Positions 1 through 7,611 of a stretch of DNA of 64,000 bases are shown here, one piece after another. Position numbers and translations under genes: made by a program. The stretch is from Oleispirillum naphthae (GTDB lineage: Bacteria; Pseudomonadota; Alphaproteobacteria; Rhodospirillales; Rhodospirillaceae): positions 62,001 through 126,000 of the forward strand of contig JAQAZG010000010.1 of NCBI GenBank assembly GCA_027864655.1, given 5' to 3'. The notes beneath the pieces were generated by a model that did no database searches, was not told where the DNA came from, and saw only the letters and a list, made by a program, of their open reading frames with translations. Positions within the stretch are counted from its first letter, which is position 1. Each line of letters starts with the position of its first letter.

Positions 1-698
1 AGCTCCGCCAGGGTGCGGATTTCGCGGTCCGGCGCGCCGGGCAGGCGCTCGCCGCGCTGGCCGTAGCGGTTGCACCACACCACCCGCATGCCGCAGACGG
101 AAGCGGCATGGGCGTCCCAGGGGTTGGAGGACTGGAAGGAGACCTCCTGCGCGGTCACGCCGAGGCCATCGACGGCGGAACGGTAGACCGAGGGGTGGGG
201 TTTGAAGGTGCGCAGCGGATCGACCGAGAACACCGCATCGAACAGGCCGGTGAGTCCGGCGTTGGCGACCGCGGCCTCCAGCATCGCGGGCGCGCCGTTG
301 GAGAGGATCGCGGTGGTGAACCCCGCCTGCCGCAGGGCGCGCAGCATTCCGGGGACCTCGGGGAAGGCGGACAGGCCGAGGTAGAGGTCCATCAGCCGCC
401 GGTGCAGCCCCGGCGTGCGGATATCCAGGCTGTCGAGGGCGTAATCCAGGCTGTCGGCGGTGATCTGCCAGAAATCGGCATAGCGGCCCAAGAGCGCGCG
501 CAGCCAGGTGTATTGCAACTGCTTGTCGCGCCACAGCGCGGTCAGCGCGGCGCGGCGGTCCTCCGGAATGCCGGGGCAGCTTGCGGCGGCGGAGGCGAAG
601 TCGAAGATCGTGCCGTAGGCGTCGAAGACGCAGGCGCGGATTCCGGTGAGCGGCGGCAGCGTGGCGTGTTCGGAAGCGGAGACGGGGGAGGCGGTCAT
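1..698 (-). CDS. Haloacid dehalogenase type II (HAD family), 3' end outside window
   Basis: The visible 232 residues match L-2-haloacid dehalogenases of the HAD superfamily. The N-terminal motif ACVFDAYGTIFDF carries the nucleophile aspartate. Further on are a cap region, the motif AILSNGAP, the lysine in TFKPHPSVY, and the C-terminal SSNPWDAHAASVCGM stretch typical of type II haloacid dehalogenases. Family members hydrolyse short 2-haloalkanoates in the cytoplasm, though many genomic copies have untested substrates. The ATG overlaps the TetR stop in an ATGA junction, so the two genes are translationally coupled and probably share the TetR promoter. The gene runs off the left edge shortly before its expected end (family usually 220-240 residues). 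Confidence 0.88.
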   Translation of the reverse strand, partial: MTASPVSASEHATLPPLTGIRACVFDAYGTIFDFASAAASCPGIPEDRRAALTALWRDKQLQYTWLRALLGRYADFWQITADSLDYALDSLDIRTPGLHRRLMDLYLGLSAFPEVPGMLRALRQAGFTTAILSNGAPAMLEAAVANAGLTGLFDAVFSVDPLRTFKPHPSVYRSAVDGLGVTAQEVSFQSSNPWDAHAASVCGMRVVWCNRYGQRGERLPGAPDREIRTLAE

Positions 699-1339
699 GG
701 TGCGGGGGCTCCTTTGCCGGAGAGGGAAGGCGGTCGGTGCGGGGGACGCGCCTCCCGGGGGAGGAGGGGCGCAAGCGCCGCATCGACGAGGCGGCGCAGG
801 CGGCCGGGGTCGGGATCGATGCGCGCGAGGACGCGCATCGCCAGGGCGCAGGCGAGAAGGCTTTCGGCCAGGGCGTCGGGGTCCGCGTCCGGGGAGAGCC
901 GCCCCGCGGCCTCGGCGCGGCACACCTGGGCGCGGAAGAAATCCTTCATCTCGTCCAGCCGCGCGCGGGCGAGGCCGCGCGCGCCCGGCACCGTGGCGGC
1001 GCCGTCGAGGGCGGTGTTGACGAGGAAGCAGCCGCGCCGCTCGGGGTCCGAGATCGAGAGGTCGGCCAATTCGTGAAGGAAGCCGGAAACCGCCGCCAGC
1101 GGGTCCGCCAGGGCGGAAAACCGCGCCATGCGTTCGGCCGGGCCTTCCTCGGCATAGCGGCGCAGGGCCTCGACGAACAGGCCGTCCTTGTCGCCGAAGC
1201 GGTGGTAGAGCGCGGCTGCGCCGAGGCCGGAGGCCTCCGAAACGTCGCGGATCGAGGTGCCGGCATAGCCGCGCCGCCAGAACAGGGCGATGGCGTGGTC
1301 GAGCACGGTGTCGTCGTCGAGAATGCGGGTGCGCGGCAT
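695..1339 (-). CDS. TetR family transcriptional regulator
   Basis: A 214-residue protein with an N-terminal TetR helix-turn-helix at about residues 8-50 (DHAIALFWRRGYAGTSIRDV, then the recognition helix around GLGAAALYHRFGDK). The helical ligand-binding domain is roughly residues 70-200. It is the first gene of a two-gene unit with the haloacid-dehalogenase-like enzyme; the stop and next start overlap as ATGA. A palindrome sits in the spacer of its probable promoter, so autoregulation and control of the dehalogenase are likely. The inducer cannot be read from the sequence. Confidence 0.9.
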   Translation of the reverse strand: MPRTRILDDDTVLDHAIALFWRRGYAGTSIRDVSEASGLGAAALYHRFGDKDGLFVEALRRYAEEGPAERMARFSALADPLAAVSGFLHELADLSISDPERRGCFLVNTALDGAATVPGARGLARARLDEMKDFFRAQVCRAEAAGRLSPDADPDALAESLLACALAMRVLARIDPDPGRLRRLVDAALAPLLPREARPPHRPPSLSGKGAPAP

Positions 1340-1373
1340 GCGGCGCTCCGGATGGGGCTGAAGGGCGGGGTTA

Positions 1374-1402
1374 TATTAATAAGAACGTTCGTTAAAATAC
1401 AA
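1374..1402 (-). promoter_or_regulatory. Probable promoter of tetR-HAD unit with TetR operator
   Basis: On the minus strand, TTGTAT at 1402-1397 and TTAATA at 1379-1374 are separated by 17 bases. The spacer at 1380-1394 holds the palindromic core GAACGTTC with flanking TAA/TTA half-sites. A symmetric site between -35 and -10, about 40 bases before the TetR start, is the classic layout of an autorepressed tetR promoter. The promoter match is modest, and the operator assignment is inferred from symmetry and position. Confidence 0.5.
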
Positions 1403-1448
1403 GCGGAATGTGGCGGGCCACGGATCCGTTACGGCGGAGGGCGGCGGG

Positions 1449-1916
1449 CTACTCCGGGTCCTTGCAGACGTCCACCCAGGCCGCGCCGGTGATCTCGGCG
1501 AGGCGGGCGGGGGAGATGCGCAGGGCGCTGTTGGTCGAGCCCGCGGCGGGCAGCACCTCGTCGAAGGCCTGGAGCGACACGTCGCAATAGACCGGCAGCG
1601 GCGAGGCGAGGCCGAACGGGCAGACCCCGCCCACCGGGTGGCCGGTGATCTCCACCACTTCCTCGGCTTCGAGCATGCGTGCCTTGCCGCCGAAGGCGGC
1701 CTTGGCCTTTTTGTTGTCGAGCCGCGCGGTGCCGCAGGCGACCACCAGCAGCGCCTTGCCCTCCACCTTGAGCGACAGGGTTTTCGCGATGCGCGCGGGT
1801 TCGACGCCGAACCCGGCGGCGGCCAGCTCCACCGTGGCGGTGCTCTGCGGCAGTTCGACGACGGCGAGGTCGGGGGCCTTTTCGGCGAGGAAGGCCCTGG
1901 CGGATTCGAGGCTCAT
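1449..1916 (-). CDS. YbaK/EbsC-type aminoacyl-tRNA deacylase
   Basis: A 155-residue single-domain protein of the YbaK/ProX family, which hydrolyses mischarged tRNAs such as Cys-tRNA(Pro) or Ala-tRNA(Pro) in the cytoplasm. Visible family features are the strand LLVVACGTARLDNKKAK, the segment VEITGHPVGGVCPFGL that lines the substrate pocket, and the C-terminal GSTNSALRISPARLAEITGA block. Length is normal for free-standing members. It is transcribed toward the tetR unit and divergently from the cycloisomerase operon. Whether it acts on Cys, Ala or another residue cannot be decided here. Confidence 0.88.
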   Translation of the reverse strand: MSLESARAFLAEKAPDLAVVELPQSTATVELAAAGFGVEPARIAKTLSLKVEGKALLVVACGTARLDNKKAKAAFGGKARMLEAEEVVEITGHPVGGVCPFGLASPLPVYCDVSLQAFDEVLPAAGSTNSALRISPARLAEITGAAWVDVCKDPE

Positions 1917-2034
1917 GGCGGGTTCCGGAAGCTGCTTGGAAGGCTTCCGTGATACCTCCGCCCGCCGGAGCGCGCAACCCCGGAGGATTGCACGGCGTTT
2001 CCGAATAATAACTAAAAATAATAAATAAAACGAA

Positions 2035-2057
2035 AAGATATATTGGAGTTATATCTT
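2035..2057. promoter_or_regulatory. Inverted repeat AAGATATA-N7-TATATCTT, candidate LysR operator
   Basis: A perfect 8-base inverted repeat with a 7-base spacer lies in the AT-rich stretch between the divergent ybaK-like gene and the cycloisomerase-like gene, about 75 bases before the latter's start. The N7 spacing equals that of CatM/BenM-type LysR boxes (ATAC-N7-GTAT), although the arms are TATA-rich instead. A CatR/BenM-like LysR gene closes the same operon. Assignment as its binding site is inference. Confidence 0.45.
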
Positions 2058-2131
2058 GCCGACTGCGACTCTCGAGCATCTTCCCACCCGATAGAGTGGA
2101 TGTCCCTGAGGCAGCAGGAGGTATGATAAAA

Positions 2132-3295
2132 ATGCGCGAGGCGCTCGACCCGATCGGTCTCAACACCGCGAGAATCGCCGAGGTGCGGTGCGGAGTGGTG
2201 GACCTGCCCCTGAAGCGGCCGCACAAGCTCGCCATGGCGACGATCGAAGTGCAGTCCAACGTTGTCGTCCGCATCGTCACCGACGACGGAGAGGAAGGGT
2301 GGGGCGAGGCCGCCACCATTCCCGGCTATGGCGCCGAGACGGTGGAAACCATGGCGCAGGTGGTGCGGACGAGCCTGGCCCCCGCGCTGGTCGGCACGGA
2401 GATTTCCAGTCTCGGCGGTGCCGCGGCGCGCATGGAAACCGCAATCAAGCGCAATCCCTATGCGAAATCCGCGGTGGAACTGGCGGTGGCGGACCTGATG
2501 GCGCGCCGCGCCGGGGTGCCGATGTCCGCCCTGTTCGGCGGGCGGCGGCACGACCGCATCGCCGGGCTGTGGGTGCTCGGCGCGGGCGAGGCGGAGGCGG
2601 ACATCGCCGAAGCGAAGAAGCTGTTCGAGCAAAAGCTCTTCCGCTGCTTCCTGCTCAAGGTCGGCAAGGGCGCGCCGGAAGACGATCTCGCCCGGGTGCG
2701 CCGCGTCGCCAAAGAGCTCGGCGACGGCGTGGAACTGCGCGTAGACGTCAACCAGAGCTGGGACGAGCCCACCGCGATGCGCTTCATCCCCCAGCTCGCC
2801 GAGGCGGGCATCACCGTGGTCGAGCAGCCGGTGCGCGCCGACAACGTCGAGGCGATGCGGCGGCTGACCGGGCGCTTCCCCTGCCTGATCATGGCCGACG
2901 AGCCGGTGGAGACGCCGCAGGATGCGCTGCGCTTCGCCGCGGCGCACGCCTGCGACGCCTTCTCGGTGAAACTCGGCAAGCACGGCGGCCCCACCGCGAC
3001 GCGGGCGGTGGTCTCCATCGCCGAGGCCGCGGGCTTCCGCATGTTCGCGGGCACCATGCTGGAATCCTCGCTGGGCGTGGCGGCGCATGCGCAGTTCTTC
3101 TCCACCGTGTCGTCGGTTTCCCTCGGCAACCAGCTGTTCGGGCCGCTCCTGATGACCGCCGACCCGGTGGTGGCGCCGGTGCGCTACGAGGATTTTTGCC
3201 TGATCGTGCCCACCGGGCCGGGCAGCGGCGTCGAAATCGACCGCGATGCGCTCAAGAGCCTGATGCGAAAGGAGGACGCGGCATGCCTTATCTGA
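2132..3295 (+). CDS. Muconate-cycloisomerase-like enzyme (enolase superfamily, MLE subgroup)
   Basis: A 387-residue enolase-superfamily protein that aligns along its whole length with muconate cycloisomerases, which convert cis,cis-muconate to muconolactone. Metal ligands are present as Asp205 (RVDVNQ), Glu231 (EQP) and Asp256 (ADEP). Lys280 (SVKLGKHGG) and the C-terminal GTMLESSLG segment are conserved. Of the catalytic KxK pair, only the second lysine remains (Lys176); the first position is Leu174 in FLLKVG. This suggests an altered reaction or substrate. The start at 2132 was chosen because AGGAGG lies 10 bases upstream; ATG at 2123 is too close to it. The gene overlaps the next start by 13 bases and heads a TRAP transporter operon, so an imported unsaturated dicarboxylate is the likely substrate. 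Confidence 0.85.
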   Translation: MREALDPIGLNTARIAEVRCGVVDLPLKRPHKLAMATIEVQSNVVVRIVTDDGEEGWGEAATIPGYGAETVETMAQVVRTSLAPALVGTEISSLGGAAARMETAIKRNPYAKSAVELAVADLMARRAGVPMSALFGGRRHDRIAGLWVLGAGEAEADIAEAKKLFEQKLFRCFLLKVGKGAPEDDLARVRRVAKELGDGVELRVDVNQSWDEPTAMRFIPQLAEAGITVVEQPVRADNVEAMRRLTGRFPCLIMADEPVETPQDALRFAAAHACDAFSVKLGKHGGPTATRAVVSIAEAAGFRMFAGTMLESSLGVAAHAQFFSTVSSVSLGNQLFGPLLMTADPVVAPVRYEDFCLIVPTGPGSGVEIDRDALKSLMRKEDAACLI

Positions 3296-3609
3296 TCGAA
3301 ACCTTCGACAAACCCGACAGCCTGCCGTTGCGCATGGCGGTGCGGGACAAACATCTGGAGTTCCTCGTGGAGAATGCGTCCCTGCTGCTCGCCTGCGGGG
3401 CCAAGCTCAACGACGACGGCACGGATCTGGGCGGCGGCATCTACATCGTCGCCGTGGAGACCCGGGAGGCGGCGGAGGATTTCATCGGCCGCGATCCCTT
3501 CCACGCCGCCGGCCTGTTCGCACGCGTGGCGATCACGCGGTGGCGCAAGGCCTATGTGGACGGACGCAACTACCTGCCCGTGAAAGCGGCGGCGAAACCC
3601 GCCGGCTGA
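3283..3609 (+). CDS. YciI-like small protein
   Basis: A 108-residue protein of the YciI type (dimeric alpha/beta barrel fold). It carries RDKHLEFL near the N terminus and the family signature DPFHAAGLFARVAITRWRK near the end. The fold is shared with muconolactone isomerase, which follows muconate cycloisomerase in the beta-ketoadipate pathway. Its position directly behind a cycloisomerase-like gene makes a lactone isomerase or hydrolase role plausible but unproven. The start lies inside the upstream gene and has AAAGGAGG 7 bases before it, so translation is coupled. Confidence 0.8.
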   Translation: MPYLIETFDKPDSLPLRMAVRDKHLEFLVENASLLLACGAKLNDDGTDLGGGIYIVAVETREAAEDFIGRDPFHAAGLFARVAITRWRKAYVDGRNYLPVKAAAKPAG

Positions 3610-3644
3610 CGGAAACGACGGCACGACAATAAAGGGAGGACGTC

Positions 3645-4742
3645 ATGAATACAGTGATGCGCGTATCGATGGCCGCCACGATGATGCTTGCGGCCGCCTC
3701 GGGAACCGCCCTGGCGAAGGAACGGCTGACCTACGGCAGCTATCTGCCGCCGTCGCATTCCTCCAGCAAGGGAATCCAGGCCTTCATCGACACGGTGAAG
3801 ACCAAGACCAACGGCGACATCGTCTTCGAGTTCTATCCCTCGGGTTCCATCGCCTCGGGCAAGACCAGCCTCAGCGCGATCCAGGACGGCCTGATGGACG
3901 GCGGCATGCTGGTGAACCTCTACTTCCCCACCGAGGTGCCGATCAATTCGATCATCAACGACATGTCCTTCTGGAACGCCGACACCCGGGTGATCTCCGC
4001 AGCGATTTCCGACACCGTGGTCAACGATTGCCCGCAGTGCCTGGCCGAGTTCACCAAGCACAACGTGCACTTCCTCGCCACCTACGGCGCGCCGCCCTAC
4101 AACGCGCTCTGCGCCGCGAAGCCGGAAGGCTTCACCCTCAAGGGCAAGCGCATGCGCGTCGCCGGCGAGGACATGGGGCGCTGGGCGCAGAGCATCGGCG
4201 CGATCCCGGTCAACATTCCCAACAGCGAGTCCTACGAGGCGATGCAGCGCAAGCAGGTGGACTGCGTGATCGGCGCGGTCTCCTGGCTCAGCTCGCTGTC
4301 GCTGGTGGAGGTCACCGAGACGGTGCTGGAAATGCCGATGGGCGCCTTCCAGGGCGGCTCCCTGCTCAACGTCTCCGAGGAGGTGTGGAAGCGCCTCTCC
4401 GCCAAGGACCGCGGCATCCTCGAAGATGCCGCGATCATCGGCATCGCGCGCACCGTCTATGCCTACCTCGACGAGGAGAAGGTCGCCCGCGTCGCCGCGG
4501 AGAAGAAGGGCATCACCTTCCTTGCGCCGTCGAAGGAGATGTCGGATGCGCGTGCCGCCTTCCAGGAATTGCAGCGTACCCAGTCGGCCAAGACCGCGGC
4601 CGGGCGTGGCGTCAAGGACGGTTCCAAGGTCGCCGAGGCGCTGATCGCCAACATCGCCAAGTGGCAGAAGCTGATCGACGACGCCAAGCCGGACGAAGCG
4701 GCCTACGTGCAGATGCTCAGGACCAAGATCTGGGGGAAGTGA
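3645..4742 (+). CDS. TRAP transporter solute-binding protein (DctP family), system 1
   Basis: A 365-residue periplasmic binding protein of the DctP/TRAP family. A signal peptide covers residues 1-24 (cleavage after TALA, mature start KERLTYG). The central GKRMRVAGEDMGRWAQSIGA region corresponds to the segment that carries the conserved carboxylate-binding arginine, and NSESYEAMQRKQVDCVIG is typical for the family. A strong site (AAAGGGAGG) precedes the ATG. It is followed within one base by the small permease gene. Most DctP proteins bind organic acids; the co-transcribed cycloisomerase suggests a dicarboxylate or muconate-like ligand. Confidence 0.93.
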   Translation: MNTVMRVSMAATMMLAAASGTALAKERLTYGSYLPPSHSSSKGIQAFIDTVKTKTNGDIVFEFYPSGSIASGKTSLSAIQDGLMDGGMLVNLYFPTEVPINSIINDMSFWNADTRVISAAISDTVVNDCPQCLAEFTKHNVHFLATYGAPPYNALCAAKPEGFTLKGKRMRVAGEDMGRWAQSIGAIPVNIPNSESYEAMQRKQVDCVIGAVSWLSSLSLVEVTETVLEMPMGAFQGGSLLNVSEEVWKRLSAKDRGILEDAAIIGIARTVYAYLDEEKVARVAAEKKGITFLAPSKEMSDARAAFQELQRTQSAKTAAGRGVKDGSKVAEALIANIAKWQKLIDDAKPDEAAYVQMLRTKIWGK

Positions 4743-4743
4743 C

Positions 4744-5295
4744 ATGCCCGCATTCAAGCTGATGGCACGGGTGGGGGTCATCCTCACCGGCGCCGCAACG
4801 CTCCTGATGCTGGTTCATGTCACGCTGGACGCACTGGGGCGAAGCTTCCTGCACATCCCGGCCACCGGGGCGATGGAGATCGTGAGCTACTACTACATGG
4901 TCATCATCATCTTCGTGGGGAGCTTCGTCGCCGCGTATCAGAAGCATCACATCATGGTGGACGTGATCTACCGCCTGCTGCCGCGCAAGGGCCGCGCCGC
5001 GGTCTACGTGATCGGCCAGGCGCTGACGCTCGCCTACCTTGCGGCCTTCGCCCTCGCCCTCGGGCGCCAGGCGCTGCGCCGCACCGCCGAGTTCGAGGAG
5101 ATCGACGCCCTCGTCGCCTATCTGCCGATCTGGCCGGCGCGGTGGATCGCCTTCGCCGCCATCGCCGCCATGGCGGCGCTGGTGGCGGTCCGCATCGCCG
5201 CGTTCCTCCGGGGCGGCGAGCAGGAGGAACTGGACGTCGATGAGATACGGGATCTCGAACCCGAGGACACCATCAGCGAGGAGAACGGGTCATGA
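4744..5295 (+). CDS. TRAP transporter small permease (DctQ family), system 1
   Basis: A 183-residue membrane protein with four hydrophobic helices, at about residues 8-28, 45-65, 85-108 and 128-150. A KHHIMVDVIYRLLP-type loop is typical of DctQ. The acidic C-terminal tail (EELDVDEIRDLEPEDTIS) is cytoplasmic. It forms the membrane complex with the following DctM protein, and its stop overlaps the DctM start (ATGA at 5292). Confidence 0.9.
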   Translation: MPAFKLMARVGVILTGAATLLMLVHVTLDALGRSFLHIPATGAMEIVSYYYMVIIIFVGSFVAAYQKHHIMVDVIYRLLPRKGRAAVYVIGQALTLAYLAAFALALGRQALRRTAEFEEIDALVAYLPIWPARWIAFAAIAAMAALVAVRIAAFLRGGEQEELDVDEIRDLEPEDTISEENGS

Positions 5296-6599
5296 GCGCG
5301 GTCCAGATCGGCTGCATGGGAATTGCCTGCGTGCTGCTGCTGGCGGCGCTGCGCATCCCGATCGGGGTGGCGCTCGGCGGCACCGCCGCGGTGGGCGTGC
5401 TGCTCATCCGCGGCCAGACCGCCGCGCTTTCCATCCTCGGCGCGGCGACCTTCGATTTCGCCGCGCACTGGACGATGACGGCGGTGCCGATGTTCCTGTT
5501 CATGGGCAACGTCGCCTATCACTCCGGGCTCGCCACCATGCTCTACCGCGCGGCGCGGGCCTGGCTCTCCTTCCTCCCCGGCGGGCTGGCGCTCGCCACC
5601 ACCTGCGCCAGCGCCGGGTTCGCCGCCACCTCCGGTTCCAGCGTCGCCATGGCCGGGGCGATGTCGCGCCTCGCGGTGCCGGAGATGCTGCGCGCCGGAT
5701 ACGACAAGGGCCTCGCCTCCGGCGTCGTCGCCGCCTCCGGCACGCTGGGCGCGCTGATCCCGCCCAGCATCCACTTCATCCTCTATGCCACCTTCATGGA
5801 GACCTCGGTCAGCAAGCTTCTGATGGCGGGCATCATCCCCGGCCTCCTGACCATGGCCGCGTACTTCGGCCTGGTGGTGATCCGCACCACGCTCAACCCC
5901 TCGCTCGCGCCGCGCACCAACGATGCGGTGCCGATGGAGGAGAAGCTGCGCCTGCTCGCCCAGGCATGGCCGCTGCCGATCATCTTCATCGGCATCATCG
6001 GCGGCATCTACAGCGGCATCGTCACCGCCACCGAGGCGGGCGCGGCGGGCTCCGCCCTCGCGCTGATCGTCGCGGCGCTGAGCGGACGCCTCAACCGCGC
6101 CATGCTGCTCGCCGTGGTCAAGGACACCGCCGGCACCACCGCCGCGATCTTCTTCATCGCCATCGGCGCGGTGCTGTTCAGCCAGTTTCTCACCATCAGC
6201 CGGGTGCCCCTGGTGATCGGCGGGCTGATCCGCGGCCTGTCCGACAACCTTCCGCTGTTCCTGCTGATGATCTCGGTGTTCTATCTGGTGCTGGGGATGT
6301 TTCTGGATGCGGTCGGCCTGATGCTGGTGACCCTGCCGATTCTCGCGCCCGCGGTCAGCGTCATGGGTATCGACGTGATCTGGTTCGGCGTGATCGTCGT
6401 CAAGTTCGTCGAGATCGGCCTGCTCACGCCGCCCATCGGCTTGAACCTCTACGTCGTCACCGCGGCGGTGAAGGGACAGATCACCTTCTCCGAGGTGGTG
6501 CGGGGGACAAGCTGGTTCCTCTACGCCGAGGCGGTGGTGATGGTGCTGATCCTGAGCTTCCCGCAGTTGTCGCTGTTCATCCCGAACCTGATGAACTGA
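5292..6599 (+). CDS. TRAP transporter large permease (DctM family), system 1
   Basis: A 435-residue, very hydrophobic protein with about 12 membrane segments, the ion-coupled channel subunit of the TRAP system. Family hallmarks include TSGSSVAMAGAMSRLAVPEM, the GTLGALIPPSIHFILYA stretch and the late motif LLTPPIGLNLYVV. Length is normal. It is the last transporter gene and is followed 58 bases later by a same-strand LysR gene. Confidence 0.93.
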   Translation: MSAVQIGCMGIACVLLLAALRIPIGVALGGTAAVGVLLIRGQTAALSILGAATFDFAAHWTMTAVPMFLFMGNVAYHSGLATMLYRAARAWLSFLPGGLALATTCASAGFAATSGSSVAMAGAMSRLAVPEMLRAGYDKGLASGVVAASGTLGALIPPSIHFILYATFMETSVSKLLMAGIIPGLLTMAAYFGLVVIRTTLNPSLAPRTNDAVPMEEKLRLLAQAWPLPIIFIGIIGGIYSGIVTATEAGAAGSALALIVAALSGRLNRAMLLAVVKDTAGTTAAIFFIAIGAVLFSQFLTISRVPLVIGGLIRGLSDNLPLFLLMISVFYLVLGMFLDAVGLMLVTLPILAPAVSVMGIDVIWFGVIVVKFVEIGLLTPPIGLNLYVVTAAVKGQITFSEVVRGTSWFLYAEAVVMVLILSFPQLSLFIPNLMN

Positions 6600-6657
6600 C
6601 GCCACGGGCGTCCGGCGCGGCCGCCGCGCCGGACGCGAGATACAAGGGGAGGAGCCG

Positions 6658-7575
6658 ATGCTGACGCTCCGGCAGTACGAATACTTCGTCACCCTGGCGC
6701 ATGAGCTGCACTTCGGCCGCGCCGCCGAGAAGCTGCACATCGCGCAGCCCGCCTTGACGCATCAGATCAAGGCGATGGAGGAATACCTCGGGGTGCGCCT
6801 GTTCGAGCGCACGCGGCGCAGCGTCGCGCTCGCCGCCGCGGGGACCGCCCTTCTGCCCGAGGCCGAGGCGCTGCTGCGCCAGATGCACCGCACCGAGGCG
6901 CAGGGCCTGCGTGCCGGGCGCGGCGAGATCGGCTCCCTGGAAATCGGCTACGTCGGCTCGGCCGCCTACGGCGGCATCCTGGCGGAGGCGATTCACGGCT
7001 TCCGCCAGATCGCCCGCGATGTGGAACTCAACTTCCACGAGGTGGATATGGACCGTCAGCTCCTGGAGGTCGCCGCGGGGCGCCTCGACGTGGGGTTCAT
7101 CCGCCTGCCCGCCGCCGAACTGCCGGATACGGTGCGCACCGTGACCATCCACCGCGAGACCATCTTCGTCGCGCTGCGTCGCGACCATCCCCTCGCGGCG
7201 CGGGAGAGTCTCTCCCTGTCCGCGCTGCGGGGGGAATCTTTTATCCTGACCCACCTGCCGCCCTCCATGGGCTTCGCCGGACACATCCACCGCATCTGCG
7301 CGGCGGCGGGGTTCTCGCCGCAGGTGGCCTACCGCGCCTCGCAGTTCGCCACCATCGTCAACCTGGCGGGGGCGGGGCTGGGCGTTGCCCTGGTGCCGGA
7401 TTCGGTGTGCAACCTGCATCTGCCGGACGTGGTCTACCGTCCGCTTGCCGACGAGGTGGCGACGGCGGAGATCGCCGTCGCCTATTCGGAGCGGCGGCTG
7501 CCCGCGCCGGTGCGGCTGCTCGTGGAGCATCTGCGCGCCGCGGCGGGCGAGAGCGGCTCGATCCTGCGCAAGTGA
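6658..7575 (+). CDS. LysR family regulator, CatR/BenM-like
   Basis: A 305-residue LysR-type regulator. The winged helix is at residues 1-62 (LRQYEYFVTLAHELHFGRAA, AQPALTHQIKAMEEYLGVRLFERTRR) and the effector-binding domain runs from about 90 to 300. The N terminus resembles regulators of catechol and benzoate degradation. It is preceded by GGGGAGGAGCC and lies at the end of the cycloisomerase/TRAP operon on the same strand, instead of divergent from it as is usual. It probably activates the operon in response to its substrate, perhaps through the inverted repeat at 2035-2057. Confidence 0.9.
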   Translation: MLTLRQYEYFVTLAHELHFGRAAEKLHIAQPALTHQIKAMEEYLGVRLFERTRRSVALAAAGTALLPEAEALLRQMHRTEAQGLRAGRGEIGSLEIGYVGSAAYGGILAEAIHGFRQIARDVELNFHEVDMDRQLLEVAAGRLDVGFIRLPAAELPDTVRTVTIHRETIFVALRRDHPLAARESLSLSALRGESFILTHLPPSMGFAGHIHRICAAAGFSPQVAYRASQFATIVNLAGAGLGVALVPDSVCNLHLPDVVYRPLADEVATAEIAVAYSERRLPAPVRLLVEHLRAAAGESGSILRK

Positions 7576-7579
7576 GCGC

Positions 7580-7602
7580 GGGGCGCCCGCAGGGGACGCC
7601 CC
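7580..7602. terminator. Possible hairpin between convergent lysR and btuB-like genes
   Basis: GGGGCG and CGCCCC form a six-pair stem in the 36-base gap between two convergent genes. There is no clear T run on either side, so termination activity is uncertain. Confidence 0.25.
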
Positions 7603-7611
7603 GGCAAAGGC

